A DNA stretch of 64,000 nucleotides, taken from positions 58,716,001 to 58,780,000 of the forward strand of contig CM060733.1 of assembly GCA_030704615.1 (NCBI GenBank), in the 5' to 3' direction. This DNA is from Takakia lepidozioides. Taxonomy: Eukaryota; Streptophyta; Takakiopsida; Takakiales; Takakiaceae. Below are positions 49,150-59,608 of the stretch, piece after piece; positions within the stretch are counted from its first letter, which is position 1, and every line of letters starts with the position of its first letter. The notes beneath the pieces are model-generated. The model did not search any database. It saw only the letters and a list, made by a program, of their open reading frames with translations, and was not told where the DNA came from. The position numbers were made by a program, and so were the translations under genes.

Positions 49150-51552
49150 GGTGAAGATGAGGGAAGAATGAAGACCTTGGTATACGGCAATCCCGAACAC
49201 TGTCAGTGCCACTGGTAGTGTTGAGTGCAACCTATGTGGATTAAAGTTTTTTTATCGTAAGGATCGGTTGCTCGCTCATCTCGGTTATAAAGGTGTGAAT
49301 AGCGTTGGAATGGGTTTATGCCCTAAAGTATCTATGCAGGTAAAAAGCCACTTTACCCAGTGTGAAGGCAATATTCCAATGTCTTTGGATCTGGACATAA
49401 CCTCTGAGCAGAACACTTCATCTTCCTGTTAGGATGCCCCGATTAGTACCCAGGATGATTACGGCAGCAATCCATGCAGGAAGGTCTTAACTTGTCTGCG
49501 AAAAGACAGTTGGATAAAAAATAGGTGTAGTTTTTCTTCGAGACCAACATACAATTTAATGTGGCAAGGCTTCCGGCATTTGTCAGCACTGTTAGAGCAA
49601 CCTCGGAGTCCAGATCCACGTACATGCCTCCGCCTTATCACAATCTCCGCACAGGATTGCTAGAAGACGTCATGACCGAGCTTACCAAAAAGGTCAACGA
49701 TAGGACAGGCGAGTGCATCAGAAAATATGGAAGCACTATATGTTCCGATGGTTGGAGTTCTATAACAAACAGACCGTTGCTCAATGTCATGCTCGTATGT
49801 GCAGCTGGGGAACAATTCTTGGGATCAGTCGACACTAGCGGCGAGAAGAAAGATGGACGTTATCAATGCCAACTATTGACGGACTTTATCGAACAGGTAT
49901 GAAGTGATAGAATCGTGCAAATATGCACAGATAATGTCGCTAACATGAGAAACACTGCAGACATGTTGTTGGCACGTTATCCCCATATGTACTATCAAGG
50001 TTGTGCTGCTTATATCCTTGATCTCCTTTTGGAAAATTGGGGAAAAGAACAGTGGATGAAACAACTTGTCAAAGCGAGCGAAGACTGTTGTGTCGTTCAT
50101 CCGCACACACCACATCCATTTGACAATATATAGGAGGCATGAACCCAAATACAGCCTCCGCAATCCAGGCGAAACTCGTTTTGTCATTAACTTCTTGATG
50201 GTGGATCGGTTGGTGACGGTGAAAAACAGTCTGAAGCACACCATCATCGATCCTCAATATGATGCGTACACACGGACATTGCGGGACTCCAGAAAAACCA
50301 AGTTATTGGGCAAAAGTTGAAAAAATTCGAAATAACATTCGCAGCGATGATTTCTGGAAGAAATGTGAAAATTTTGTTAATATGGTAGAGCCGGTGTTAA
50401 TCGTCTTGCGGAAATTTGATGGAAAACAACCAGTAATAGGCAAGGCATGGTTGAGAAACACGTCCAATCCTTGAGGCATCATCTCTTCTCCTTGGAACCT
50501 GAATTTGCGGACAGTGCTGAGGATGCATTTCACGACCGTCGTACGATGGTTCGAACGGATTTGCATTATGCGGGGGCTTTGCTCAATCCATTCTTGCTCG
50601 ACAATATCATGCTCCGAAACAACGCTGATGTTAAGGCCGGCCTCGTGCGAGTGTTCATACGACTGGCTCCGCCGAACCATGCAGAGAGAGCTATATCTGA
50701 ATACCAATGCTTCTTAGATCGCCGCGACCCTTTTGAGGACATGCCGGATCCAAAAGAGCTCAATATGTTGCCACATTAATGGTGGGATCTAATTGGAGTT
50801 GGAGCAAGAACATTGGCTCCCATCGAAGCGTATTCTTGCTCAAGCGTGCTCTGTCTCATCTTGCGAACGCAATTGGAGCGAGCGATGTACGCAACCCTGT
50901 TCATACAAACGATGGTGTCGAACCCATTGTACATTTGACAGGACGAAATCATGCCTCACCGATACGACCAGCTCCACCACAATGTCAAAACCGATCCAGC
51001 TCCCCATCAACACAGCGGGCATTAAGGAGCAACAAGGTTGATATGTTTTCCACACGCACGCATCATTCAGCTACATTGGACCGGGTGGAAGTTGAAGCCT
51101 CAGATGATGACAATCTGTCACTACATTTTTATCTTAACCGACGTGTTGCGCAGCAGATCCATGATTCCTCACATGTCGGACCATCTAATGTCGGTCCATC
51201 TCGGGCAGACCCTCCTCCGGTACCTCCTTCGAGACCACCTTCGATTGCGTCCCAAGTCCATAAACGACAGAGAACAGTCCAACCTTCTGTAGGCGATCGG
51301 CCCACAAATAGGCTAGATACTGTGGATGGTATTCAAGACCGGAGTGGGAGTCAACCTTAGAGATAACTAAATGTGGTTTGAGGTCGCTTGCAGATTCAAA
51401 GGCCTGGACATATGAGGTCGGATAGGGAGGACGATTCTAGCACTGATCATGGTAATGGTGGTGAAGTCGAGGGTGACCCGGATTTTCAACCCATCGAAGC
51501 ATTAAGATTAGGATTTTCTTCATCTCGCCGTCGAAGCAGTAGAAGGAATTGA
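49150..51552 (+). pseudogene. hAT-family transposase (BED finger, DUF659, hAT dimerisation), frameshifted
   Basis: A BED-like finger comes first (CNLCGLKFFYRKDRLLAHLG ... CPKVSMQVKSHF, 49220-49350). The DUF659/RNase-H-like core follows (49561-49902: STICSDGWSSITNRPLLNVM, VDTSGEKKD; 49915-50133: ICTDNVANMRN, GCAAYILDLLLENWGK). The C-terminal dimerisation domain is CSVSSCERNWS near 50850. A Ser/Pro/Arg-rich tail ends GFSSSRRRSSRRN at a TGA at 51550-51552. Stops or shifts occur near 49430, 49550, 49902, 50130, 50320, 50470, 50815 and 50870, so it is inactive. The intact protein would cut and paste hAT DNA in the nucleus. It stands between palindrome arrays B and C. Confidence 0.9.
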
Positions 51553-52061
51553 AGCAAAACAGCTGTAGGCATGCATCAGCACATTTTAATGAACATGTTT
51601 ATATTTCTGTAGTGAAGTAATACCAGTGTGATCATTGTCACTATGAGTATTTATATTGCTGTTGTGTATGTGTTGAAAAGTTGTCCACGTGTATACCAGC
51701 CAAAATGTTGGCCAAATGCACAGTCACTTGCTCATATTTGTGTTCGGTGATTTGCTTGTGGAATGGAGAACAATTGTGTCATGCTTCCAACTCTGCATTC
51801 ATTTTTATTTTAATGCAGCGACCGACATCACTGGCGGTCGCATTTGTTTTTTATTTTTTGTAAATACAGTGAACGCGATGTAATAATGATCGTCTTTTGT
51901 TTCTTCATAAAATTACTGGTGGTCGTTTTAATTTCTATTTTTCGTGAAAATCCAGCAACCGCCAATAGTGGCGGTCGGTTGTTTTTTTAATTTTGAAAAA
52001 TGGATCGACCGCCATATTTTACAATTGTGTTTTTGGGATTTTTAAATGGAGCGACCGTGAA

Positions 52062-52180
52062 GGTGGCGGTCACTTTTACGAGGTATGCCCTGCACATGGA
52101 GCGAGGAGTGAGGCGGGGGGAGGGGAGCATATAAGCTCGGACTCATTCTCCCCTCACTTCCATTATAGGCAGTCGCTTGA
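52062..52180 (+). promoter_or_regulatory. Promoter-like module 1 inside array C
   Basis: The order is GAGCGAGGAGTGAGG, GGGGGGAGGGGAG, TATA box CATATAAG (52129-52136), and a pyrimidine-rich CATTCTCCCCTCACTTCC about 15-35 bp downstream. It has the layout of a core promoter reading right but is followed only by more hairpins. Confidence 0.4.
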
Positions 52181-52372
52181 AGTTTTTTTTTGTTTTCATA
52201 AATGCAGCGACCGCCATTTCGCCATTTCTGGCGGTCGCTGTAATGGTTATTTTTAAAAATGCAGCGACCGCCATTACTGGCAGTCGCTTATCTTTTTTTA
52301 TTTTTGGAAATGGGGTGACAGCCATTACTGGCGGTCGTTTTTTTTTTAAAAAATAGAGCGACCGCGAAGGTG

Positions 52373-52472
52373 ACGGTCACTTCTACAAGGTCTACCCTGC
52401 GCGTGGAGCGAGGAATGAGGCCGGGGGAGGGGGATATAAGCTCCCAGTCATTCTTCCGTCACTTCCATTACT
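52373..52472 (+). promoter_or_regulatory. Promoter-like module 2 inside array C
   Basis: It has the same elements as module 1, including GATATAAG (52433-52440) and CATTCTTCCGTCACTTCC. A third, truncated copy at 52665-52722 has lost the TATA box (GGGAAAATACATGG). Confidence 0.4.
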
Positions 52473-53396
52473 GGCAGTTTTTGTTTTTACAAAATGCAGC
52501 GACCGCCATTTCTGGCGGTCACTATAATGGTTATTTTTTAAATTGCAGCGACCGCCATTACTGGCGGTCGCTTTTATTTTTTTATTTTTGGAAATGGGGC
52601 GACCGCCATTACTAGCGGTCGTTTGTTCTTAAAAATAGAGCGACCGCAAAGGTGACGGTCACTTCTACGAGGTCTGTCATGCATGTGGAGCGAGGAATGA
52701 GGGGGGGGGAGGGGGAAAATACATGGCGGTCGCTTTTATTTTATTTATTTTGGAAATAAAGCGACCGCCATTACTGGCGGTCGTTTTTATTTTAATTATT
52801 TTGGAAATGAAGCGACCGCCATTACTGGCGGTCGTTTTTATTTTAATTATTTTGGAAATGAAGCGACCGCCATTAGGGGCGATCGCCGCTATTGTTGTTT
52901 TTTTATAATTGCAGCGACCGCCATTAGTGGCGGTCGCTTTTATTTAAATTTGGTTGGAAATGGAGCGACCGCCATTTGTGGCAGTCGCTTTCATTTTAAT
53001 TTTTTTGAAAATGAAGCGACTGCCATTACTGGCGGTCGCTTTTATTTTATTTTATTTTTAAATGAAGCGACCGCCATTACAAGCAATCGCTTCTCTGTTT
53101 TTTGGAGGAAAATCGAACAACCGCCATTACAGGCGGTCGCCGCAATTATTATTGTTTTTGGTAAATCCAGCGACCGCCACTACTGGCGGTCGCTTTTATT
53201 AAAATTTTGTTGGAAATAGAGCAACCGCCAATCGCGGTCGCTTTTATTTTTGTTGTTTTGAAAATGAAGCGACCACCATTACTGGCGATCGTTTCAATTC
53301 TTAATGTCTCTGTAAATGTAACGACCGCCTCTCTTGGCGGTCGTTTTTTTTTTTTTTTTTTTCTTCCGGAAAATGGAGCGACCGCCAAGTTGGCGA

Positions 53397-53505
53397 TCGC
53401 TTCTAGAAGGTTCGCCCTGCACGTGGCCCGAGGAATGAGGGGGAGGGGGGGGGGGAGCATATAAGCCAAGGGAGGCTCATTCTCCCCTCACTTCCTCTCC
53501 ACACA
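53397..53505 (+). promoter_or_regulatory. Terminal promoter-like module of array C, upstream of a broken gene
   Basis: CACGTGG (a G-box core) is followed by GAGGAATGAGG, a long G run, the TATA box CATATAAG (53459-53466) and CTCATTCTCCCCTCACTTCC. This is the only complete copy that faces coding-like DNA; the first ATG of that frame is at 53778. If functional, transcription would start near 53490. Confidence 0.5.
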
Positions 53506-53777
53506 ACTTCTGTGTGTGTGACATTTCATTATTCCACGACACGTAGTCACCTAGAGAATGAGGCCATTGGTTGGGTGGGGGGTATTTTTTGCCGCGATTT
53601 CTATGAGGTCATTGCAGAATGCTCCCATAGGCCCTCCTCTGGCTTCCAGGATCATTTTATTCTACGAAATTAGCTTTTATGAACTATTTTGACACCTACT
53701 CAAACTCCTTTAGGGTGAAGGGTTTAGAGTTACATCTTATTAGTAAACCTCGTTAGTGTTGCTCCGATTATTGCAGA

Positions 53778-54440
53778 ATGGCAGAGGGCCAGGACGATGA
53801 CCGTCAGGGAAGAGATGACCCCAATGAACATTGACCACCCCCTAAGAAAATCAAATGGTAAAGGCAAGATTTGAATTGGGAAGTATATGGTGACCCTAAC
53901 ATACTAGCAGAAGAGGGTTGGGAGGATGTTCCGGAAGAGTTCAGGTGGCCGATGGCGAGATGTAAAAAATTCGTGAAATGGTACCACATCAATCGATTGT
54001 GGCCTTTGGATAGGCATGACGTGCAAACCCGAAACAATTACGCAGAGTCCAGGTCTTGCACAAACTTGCATTTCCAGCATAGGACGAATGAGGTGCATTG
54101 CACATTGTGGGGTAAACCTCTCTTAAAGGGCCAATTCCCGTACCCTTGGCAGCCATGTTGTACGTGGAGGTCATACTCTTGCGTACAGTAAATTGGCAAA
54201 CTGCTAGTAGGAGGAACGCAAGGATGCTGTGGCCCACATGACATTGTGTCATCAATGGGTGGATCCGGTCCCTACTGATGCGCTTATAGGCCTCACAGTG
54301 CATGAGTTTGAAATCTCGAGAAAGAACAACACTTACCATCGTTTTGGGGTTCTTACCATGGTCATCTGGCACCCACACAGACGACCGGGTTCGTTTAAAG
54401 TACCCTTCTATTTTTTGTCTCTTTGCAACTATTCAATCAG
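53778..54440 (+). pseudogene. Unrecognised broken gene behind array C
   Basis: The frame opens MAEGQDDDRQGRDDPNEH, a stop, PPPKKIKW (nuclear-localisation-like), a stop, then DLNWEVYGDPNILAEEGWED, RCKKFVKWYHINRLWPLDRH and TNEVHCTLWGKPL. Another frame continues with CHQWVDPVPTDALIGLTVHE and NTYHRFGVLTMVIWHPH to about 54440. The tryptophan- and histidine-rich composition is protein-like, but I know no matching family. The right end abuts the minus-strand gag of the next retrotransposon, which may have truncated it. Confidence 0.45.
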
Positions 54441-54464
54441 AGCAGGTAAATCAGATTGGTAAGG

Positions 54465-55577
54465 GCACCACCTGGTGTAATGCTTAGTGGACTTGCAGAT
54501 CATGCATGTCGCCACAGAAGTCCTAGTTTCATGACGAATGCCAGCATTGATCTTACCTTGAGGCCCAGATTTGGCAGTGACTGTAGAGTTCCAGCCTACC
54601 TCGGCTTCGAAGGCTTGAAGTTCTCACTGTATTTCATCACGAAAAGATGACAACTCATGCACAATGGAAGGGACCAGATCTTCTGCAATACATTTCACCC
54701 CAAGGTCCCCATCTGTATGCTCTACACAGTTACCATCATTAGCCAGATGAGTGTGTTTTGTGTTGGGAACTTTAGACAGGCCTGCCTTGGCAGCTTTGAG
54801 ACATAACATTTCTTCAATCAATTCCACCATCTCATCTTCAGTGGTGTAAGTCTGTTTTTGCATAAACACTTTCTCAGCAGGGGGCAAGCCCTTTACAAAA
54901 CAATGTTTTAAAATAATAGGTCTCTCTGAGGCAATTAGAACGGACTTACAGATTGCAGTTCGCAAGTTAGTGTGGTATTTCCACACACTGTCGCCATAAT
55001 GAAATTTTAAGTCTGGTGTGGTGTAAGCTATGGATTTTTTTTCACGAAAGAGCTTGCGAGCCAATTCTCTGGCTTCTACCCAAGTAAGATCATTTTTGTC
55101 CTTAATATTGGACTCAAACAGTTGCCTGGCCTCTCCCTTGAGACAAATCCGAAAAGACTTTACTTGGAACCGTGGGGGAACTCCATTCATTTCAGTGCTG
55201 ATTTCAAAAAATTCCAAGAAGGACTCCAAATCCTCCTCTACGTTGTACTCAGGGTTTTGTTGTTTATGCATTCGCTCCCCATGATCAGTTTTCCGTGGAG
55301 TGGTATCCGGGACTTCAGTTTGTTTCAGCAACATCTTCATAAGCGGGGGGCAATTTGAAATCACCTCCATGGCTTCACACAGCTCGTCCAAATCAAATGT
55401 GGGTTGAGGCTTAGTCGCCGGATTCTTGTGATCTCCGGACAACTCTCCCCTTTCCGTATTATTTCTTTCATTAGTTGTTGTCTCTTCCCTCTCCTCCGCT
55501 GCACGTTTCTCCAACTCACTTAGTCCCATCGTCTCTTCTGCTTCTCTCTCTAGTATAGATCTTGTAAATACAGGCAT
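54465..55577 (-). pseudogene. gag of the second gypsy element
   Basis: The likely start is MPVFTRSILEREAEE at 55577, overlapping the end of the upstream ORF. A charged N-terminus (EKRAAEEREETTTNERNN) precedes a retrotransposon capsid region (DLESFLEFFEISTEMNGVPP, LKGEARQLFESNIKDKNDL, ELARKLFREKK, HYGDSVWKYHTNLR). A TGA at 54624 ends the main 317-codon frame. The same frame then continues to a zinc knuckle CMICKSTKHYTRWC (54506-54465), so the TGA is a mutation or read-through point. It is otherwise unusually well preserved. Confidence 0.8.
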
Positions 55578-56510
55578 GAGAAGAGGAGATACACGGCTAC
55601 CTGTCCGAAGGGGCACTGAGCTTCGAATCCCACCCACACATAGTGAGATGTGATAAAGCGATGCTTGTGCAGCAGGTACACTCCTTCCCCCAAGAAAGCC
55701 CACAGTTCCTCTTCACCCTTGAGCCAAAAAGTCACGCGCACGATGCTGCATACCACCTTTTCCTTCACCAGCAGCGTATGGGCAGGATATGTCTTTGTTG
55801 CGGCCTTGTAGAGACCTACTGTTTCACACTGAAAACACACCCCCGGAAAGATCAACACATCACTTGGACGAAAAGGGAACTCAGAGTCAGGAATACCAGT
55901 GATGAGCTCTTCCCAAGTGGGATCCCGGATAGGGGCTGGCAGAACTTGAGGCCTTAAATTAGCAAGTAGAATTGATGTACCTCCTTTAACTAGTTCCCAC
56001 AATCGTAGAGGGCTCGCTTGTCAGGAGGCAGGAAGCTCTCAAGCTCTACACCCAATTCTCGACTCACAGAGAATTGTGGAATGCCCAAGACAACCCAACT
56101 AAGTTTCTCACCACTCTCCAACTGCTCCTTGGCACTAGCAAGGGGAATTTGTAGAGTGACTTCCCTAAAATGAAGCTCGAGGAGAAGGCGTGCGGCGTAG
56201 GTTCCCTGAAGATACTTGCGAATGCGCTGGCTTTGCTCCCTCTACTCTGCTTTAGTGTGTATGGGCTTGCAAGCTTCTTTGCGTGCAGTTTCCTCAAAGG
56301 TTTTGGCCCAGAACTTTGGGGGCGTGTCCAGCGGGAGCTCAGGCCGTGGAATAGGTTCTCCCTCCGGATAATCGACAAACATCAGCTGCTCAGGTAACAG
56401 GTGCGTGCAAGCTCACAAATGTAGCGAGATTCCAACACCTGGGTCTGTCTCAAGCGCATGACATTGAATTGATCAAGCTCAAACCAACCACGCTCAGAAC
56501 TAGAAGCCAT
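55550..56510 (-). pseudogene. Additional ORF between LTR and gag of the second gypsy element
   Basis: It starts MASSSERGWFELDQFNVMRL at 56510 and continues, after frame changes near 56400 and 56000 and an internal stop, through PRPELPLDTPPKFWAKTFEE, LLELHFREVTLQIPLASAKE, SRELGVELESFLPPDKRALY, then DPTWEELITGIPDSEFPFRP and VRVFTFW-like strands to a stop at 55550. That is about 320 codons, read in the same direction as gag and overlapping its start by 28 bp. Gypsy elements of the Tat/Ogre group are known to carry an ORF1 in this place; homology to those was not tested. Function is unknown. Confidence 0.6.
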
Positions 56511-56564
56511 AATGCTCACTTGCGAAACTCTCAAAACACAGAAAAGCTCGAGCATGCAAACTAT

Positions 56565-56582
56565 CTCTCTCTCTCTCTCTCT
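56565..56582. repeat. (CT)n microsatellite
   Basis: About nine CT units lie in the leader just upstream (minus strand) of the additional ORF. Confidence 0.8.
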
Positions 56583-56707
56583 GTGCATGACATATAAGCC
56601 GCCATTTTGCCACTACTTCTCCCCTCAATCATGCAGGATCCCCCGTACACAATCTACTGCTCTCAGGTGTTTCGTACGAGCCAAATTCTCTGTTAACGAT
56701 TTTTAGT

Positions 56708-56725
56708 TACCCCGCATCTCCACCA
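56708..56725 (-). promoter_or_regulatory. Primer-binding-site candidate of the second gypsy element
   Basis: On the minus strand the LTR ends GGAATCA and is followed directly by TGGTGGAGATGCGGGGTA. TGG right after the CA of the LTR end is the standard start of a tRNA 3'-end complement. I could not name the tRNA with confidence. Confidence 0.55.
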
Positions 56726-57253
56726 TGATTCCGGCGCTATGGGTTTGTTCCCCTTCCTCTACCGGACTTAATCCTATCTGGGGAATGTAATCGATAGATG
56801 GGCCTGGCAGAGAAGACGGAATCTCACGAAGAGGACGCAACAGAGTCGGACTTCCAAAACGCATTCATCCACACACTCAAGCACACCGTTACACCAAGCA
56901 TACACTCGCGTAAGACCCGAAAGCCACCACCCTCATTGCCACGGCAGTCGAGCTTAAATAGTATTAGGTCGTAATCTAATCTTAGTGCCGCATGGCACTT
57001 ACATATAGGCCAGCCAGATGCCATAGAAAGAAGCCAGATCACCCAGATCCATCCTAACCTAATCCTAAACTAGCTGTTAGAATAAGACAATACCTAATAA
57101 AGTCATAAGCTGTTGCCAGCTCATCCTCATGCGCAAGGTGTAAGTTCATCCAGACTTCATCCTGGCTCCGTCCATCCTTAAATCATCCGGGGCGCATCCC
57201 TCCTCCGTTCATCCAAGTCAAAAAAGAAGGTGAGAAGGAATCCCAGCTCCACA
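56726..57253 (-). repeat. LTR of the second gypsy element, minus orientation
   Basis: It is the reverse complement of 61231-61744 with high similarity. Shared phrases include GGATGCGCCCCGGAT, CAACAGCTTATGACTTTATT, TACGACCTAATACTATTTAA and AGGATTAAGTCCGGTAGAGG. It contains about 35 bp missing from the other copy (near 57055-57090). Its outer edge, near 57253, coincides with the switch in strand of the element. Confidence 0.85.
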
Positions 57254-57406
57254 AACCTTTGGCCAAGATAATGGTCTGCAAACAGAAAATATAATTCTTG
57301 TATTCTCTTAATGGAAAAGCAAGAGTCTTTAGATTTTACCATTGTTGTGCCGGTTTGGAGTGTGGATTTAATTAAATTGGCATTAAGTCCGGGTTCAGCT
57401 CTGAGG

Positions 57407-57650
57407 TTTTTTTTTTTTTTTAATAATTTTAAAGGGAAACACCAGGGAGTGACACCTCACAAATCAGGCCCCTTGATAGTGAGAGGAGAAAATAACCTCT
57501 TTCACAATAACCTCGCCATGAAGGCTGAGAAATGAGATACCGCCCAAGGGAAGGGGGAGAAGAGTATACCATACTCATCAAGTAGCAGGATTTGACCCCG
57601 GAATCATCTGGGTGGCAATTAGTGCACTGACCAACTGAGCTAGTGAATGT
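57407..57650 (-). mobile_element. tRNA-derived SINE
   Basis: On the minus strand it has an A box TAGCTCAGTTGGTCAGTGC (57642-57624), a B box GGGGTCAAATCC (57599-57588), an unrelated body of about 165 bp and a terminal run of 15 A (57421-57407). The head resembles a tRNA over about 70 bp. No clear flanking target duplication was found. It lies between the inverted LTR and pol of the second gypsy element. Confidence 0.75.
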
Positions 57651-57689
57651 TGGTGGTATTTGAAATTAGAAAAATTTGAGTCTGGTTCC

Positions 57690-59396
57690 GAGTCCGGGTA
57701 TTCAAGTTTGAATGTGAGAACTGATGCGAATCCGGTTATTTGCTGGAAAATATCAGCGGGGTTTGGGGTCCAGGCATTTGCCTCTCACTCCGGCTCCACT
57801 GGCAATGGCACGCTTACTCCCGAACACGAGCAACATTTCCAGCAGGTCTTAAAGGATATCAAAGTGGGTGATCACCTTACTCCCCAGCAGATTAGTCGCC
57901 TGCACCTGTTTCTCCGTGACAATCTCGACATCTTTAGTAAAGGGCCATGACTTAGGCCGCACCACCCTTCTGGATCATGACATCATCAAGGATGATAAGC
58001 CTATCAAACAACATGCTTATAGGGAGAGTGTTCGTGAGCGCAAAGTCATTGATGAAGAGATTACCAAGATGCTTGATGCTGGTGTGATCACCCCCTCCAT
58101 ATCCCCTTGGGCCATTCCCATTGTCTTAGTGGATAAGAATGATGACTCCACCCGTTTTTGCGTAGACTTTCGGCATTTAAATGCCATCACAAAGAAAGAT
58201 GTCTACCCTTTGCCACACATTAACGAAACGCTAGATCAACATAATGGGGCCACATCTTCTCTTCATTGGATTTAGCCTCTGGCTTTTGGCAAGTTCCTTT
58301 AACTGCTGTTGCTAAGGAGAAAACTGCCTTCACCTGCAGGATGGGCCTCTTCCAATTTGAAACAATGTCTTTTGGCCTTTGCAACGCCACTGCTACATTT
58401 CAGCGCCTTATGGACATTGTTTTAAGAAACCTTCGTTGGGAGTGTGCTTTAGTTTACATGAATGACATCAACATTTATTCTACAACATTTGATGCTACAG
58501 CGGGTTGTGTGCAGACTTCGTGCAGCCGGGCTTAAAGTCAAAGCCAAGAAATGTGATTTTTGTATGGAACAGCTCCATTTCTTGGGCCATCTGCTTTCTG
58601 CTGCTGGCATTAGTCCTGACCCAACTAAGATCCAGGCTGTGTGGAACTATCCAACCCCTAGAGATGAAACATGTGTTAAGGCCTTCTTGGGCTTGGGTTC
58701 TTACTATGATCGCTTCATTTTTCAATTTGCCAATCTAGCTGCTCCACTCACTCGCTTTTTATCCAAGGATGCTCGTTTTGTGTGGGGTACTGCTGAAACA
58801 TACGCCTTTGAGAAGCTCAAAATTGCACTGACCTCTGCTTCTGTGCTTGCTTATCCTAATTTTACCTTGTCATTTATCTTGCAAACTGATGCCAATGATT
58901 TAGCTATCTCTGCAGTGTTGAGCCAGATTCAGGATGGTCAGGAGCATGCCATTGCCTACGCCTCCCGCCGCCTTGATAAACATGAGCGTAATTACTCTAT
59001 CACCAACAAGGAAGGCCTTGCAGTTATCTTTGGAGTCAAATATTTTAGGCAGTATTTACATGGTTGTCATTTTACCATTGAGACCGATCATTTACCTTTG
59101 AAAGCCTTGCTAACTCCTCGTGAACTCACTGGCAGATTAGCTCGGTGGGCTCTAATACTGCAAGGCTATGACTTCACCATATTTTACAAGCATGGGAAGG
59201 ATAATGTTAATGCAGATGCTTTGACTCGAGGCGAACCCAAAATCCCTGAACCTTACACTACCTTAAATGCCCTAGTCCCTCATACTGCACGCTCTACACC
59301 ACCTGTTGTGCTTGTTTCGGATCCCTTTGCCTTGTGTCATTTGCTAGACTATCCTTATGTTCCTCCAGATCTGCTTGATACTTGGGATCTACTTTA
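57690..59396 (+). pseudogene. Reverse transcriptase and RNase H of the second gypsy element
   Basis: RT begins near 57810 (LTPQQISRLHLFLRDNLDIF) and continues with GVITPSISPWAIPIVLV, RFCVDFRHLNAITKKDVYPL, LDLASGFWQVPL and FQFETMSFGLCNATATFQRL. The catalytic box reads YMND where YVDD is usual (near 58455), so an aspartate is replaced by asparagine. RNase H follows in the long frame 58462-59397 (LQTDANDLAISAVLSQ, NKEGLAVIFGVKYFRQYLHG, NVNADALTR). Frame changes lie near 57950, 58260 and 58480. It would synthesise element cDNA. Confidence 0.92.
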
Positions 59397-59608
59397 GTTT
59401 GATGTTGGTTGAATTTCCTTTGGTATTGGCATGAATTCTAGTTTGGCATACTGCAGTAGGGTCTGGTACTTTCCCTTACCTAGTTAGGACTATTCATCTT
59501 ATCTTGCGCCTGCCTTGGTTTGTATCCCGACCAAGGGACTGAGCTGCGCCCTACAGCTTGCTTGCCTCCTCATAGGCAGTCAACTGAAAATGAAGTCAGG
59601 GTCACGAA

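Larger units (their letters stand above)
51820..53400. repeat. Palindrome array C: about 25 GCGACCGCC...GGCGGTCGC hairpins, 51-bp period
   Basis: The best units (52760-53060) are GCGACCGCCA-TTAC-TGGCGGTCGC, a 10-bp stem with a 4-nt loop, separated by 25-27 bp such as TTTTATTTTAATTATTTTGG. The 51-bp period equals 17 codons, which explains the open frames over it. A larger unit of about 300 bp is superimposed: near 52062, 52373, 52665 and 53397 a hairpin is followed by an AGCGAGGAATGAGG-G-run-TATAAG module. Many units are nearly identical, so the array expanded recently or is being homogenised. Confidence 0.9.

Noticed and set aside
51608-51620. Right end of a CACTA element (CTGTAGTG) pairing with 47252
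   Set aside because: Identity stops after the common 8 bases and the 3-bp flanks differ (CCC against AAG).
52723-53219. Hydrophobic repeat ORFs over array C
   Set aside because: The 51-bp period equals 17 codons, so these frames reflect the hairpin repeat, not a membrane protein.
47690-53400. CRISPR-like regular palindromes with spacers
   Set aside because: The spacers are near-identical AT-rich sequence, not unique, there are no cas genes, and the genome is a plant nucleus.
53904-54378. Minus-strand frames of 64-129 codons opposite the unknown gene at 53.8 kb
   Set aside because: They are complements of a plus-strand frame with better amino-acid order and a promoter; no motif of their own.
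57588-57642. Functional tRNA gene on the minus strand
   Set aside because: The A and B boxes are good, but arms do not pair into a cloverleaf and a poly(A)-tailed body follows; a SINE fits better.
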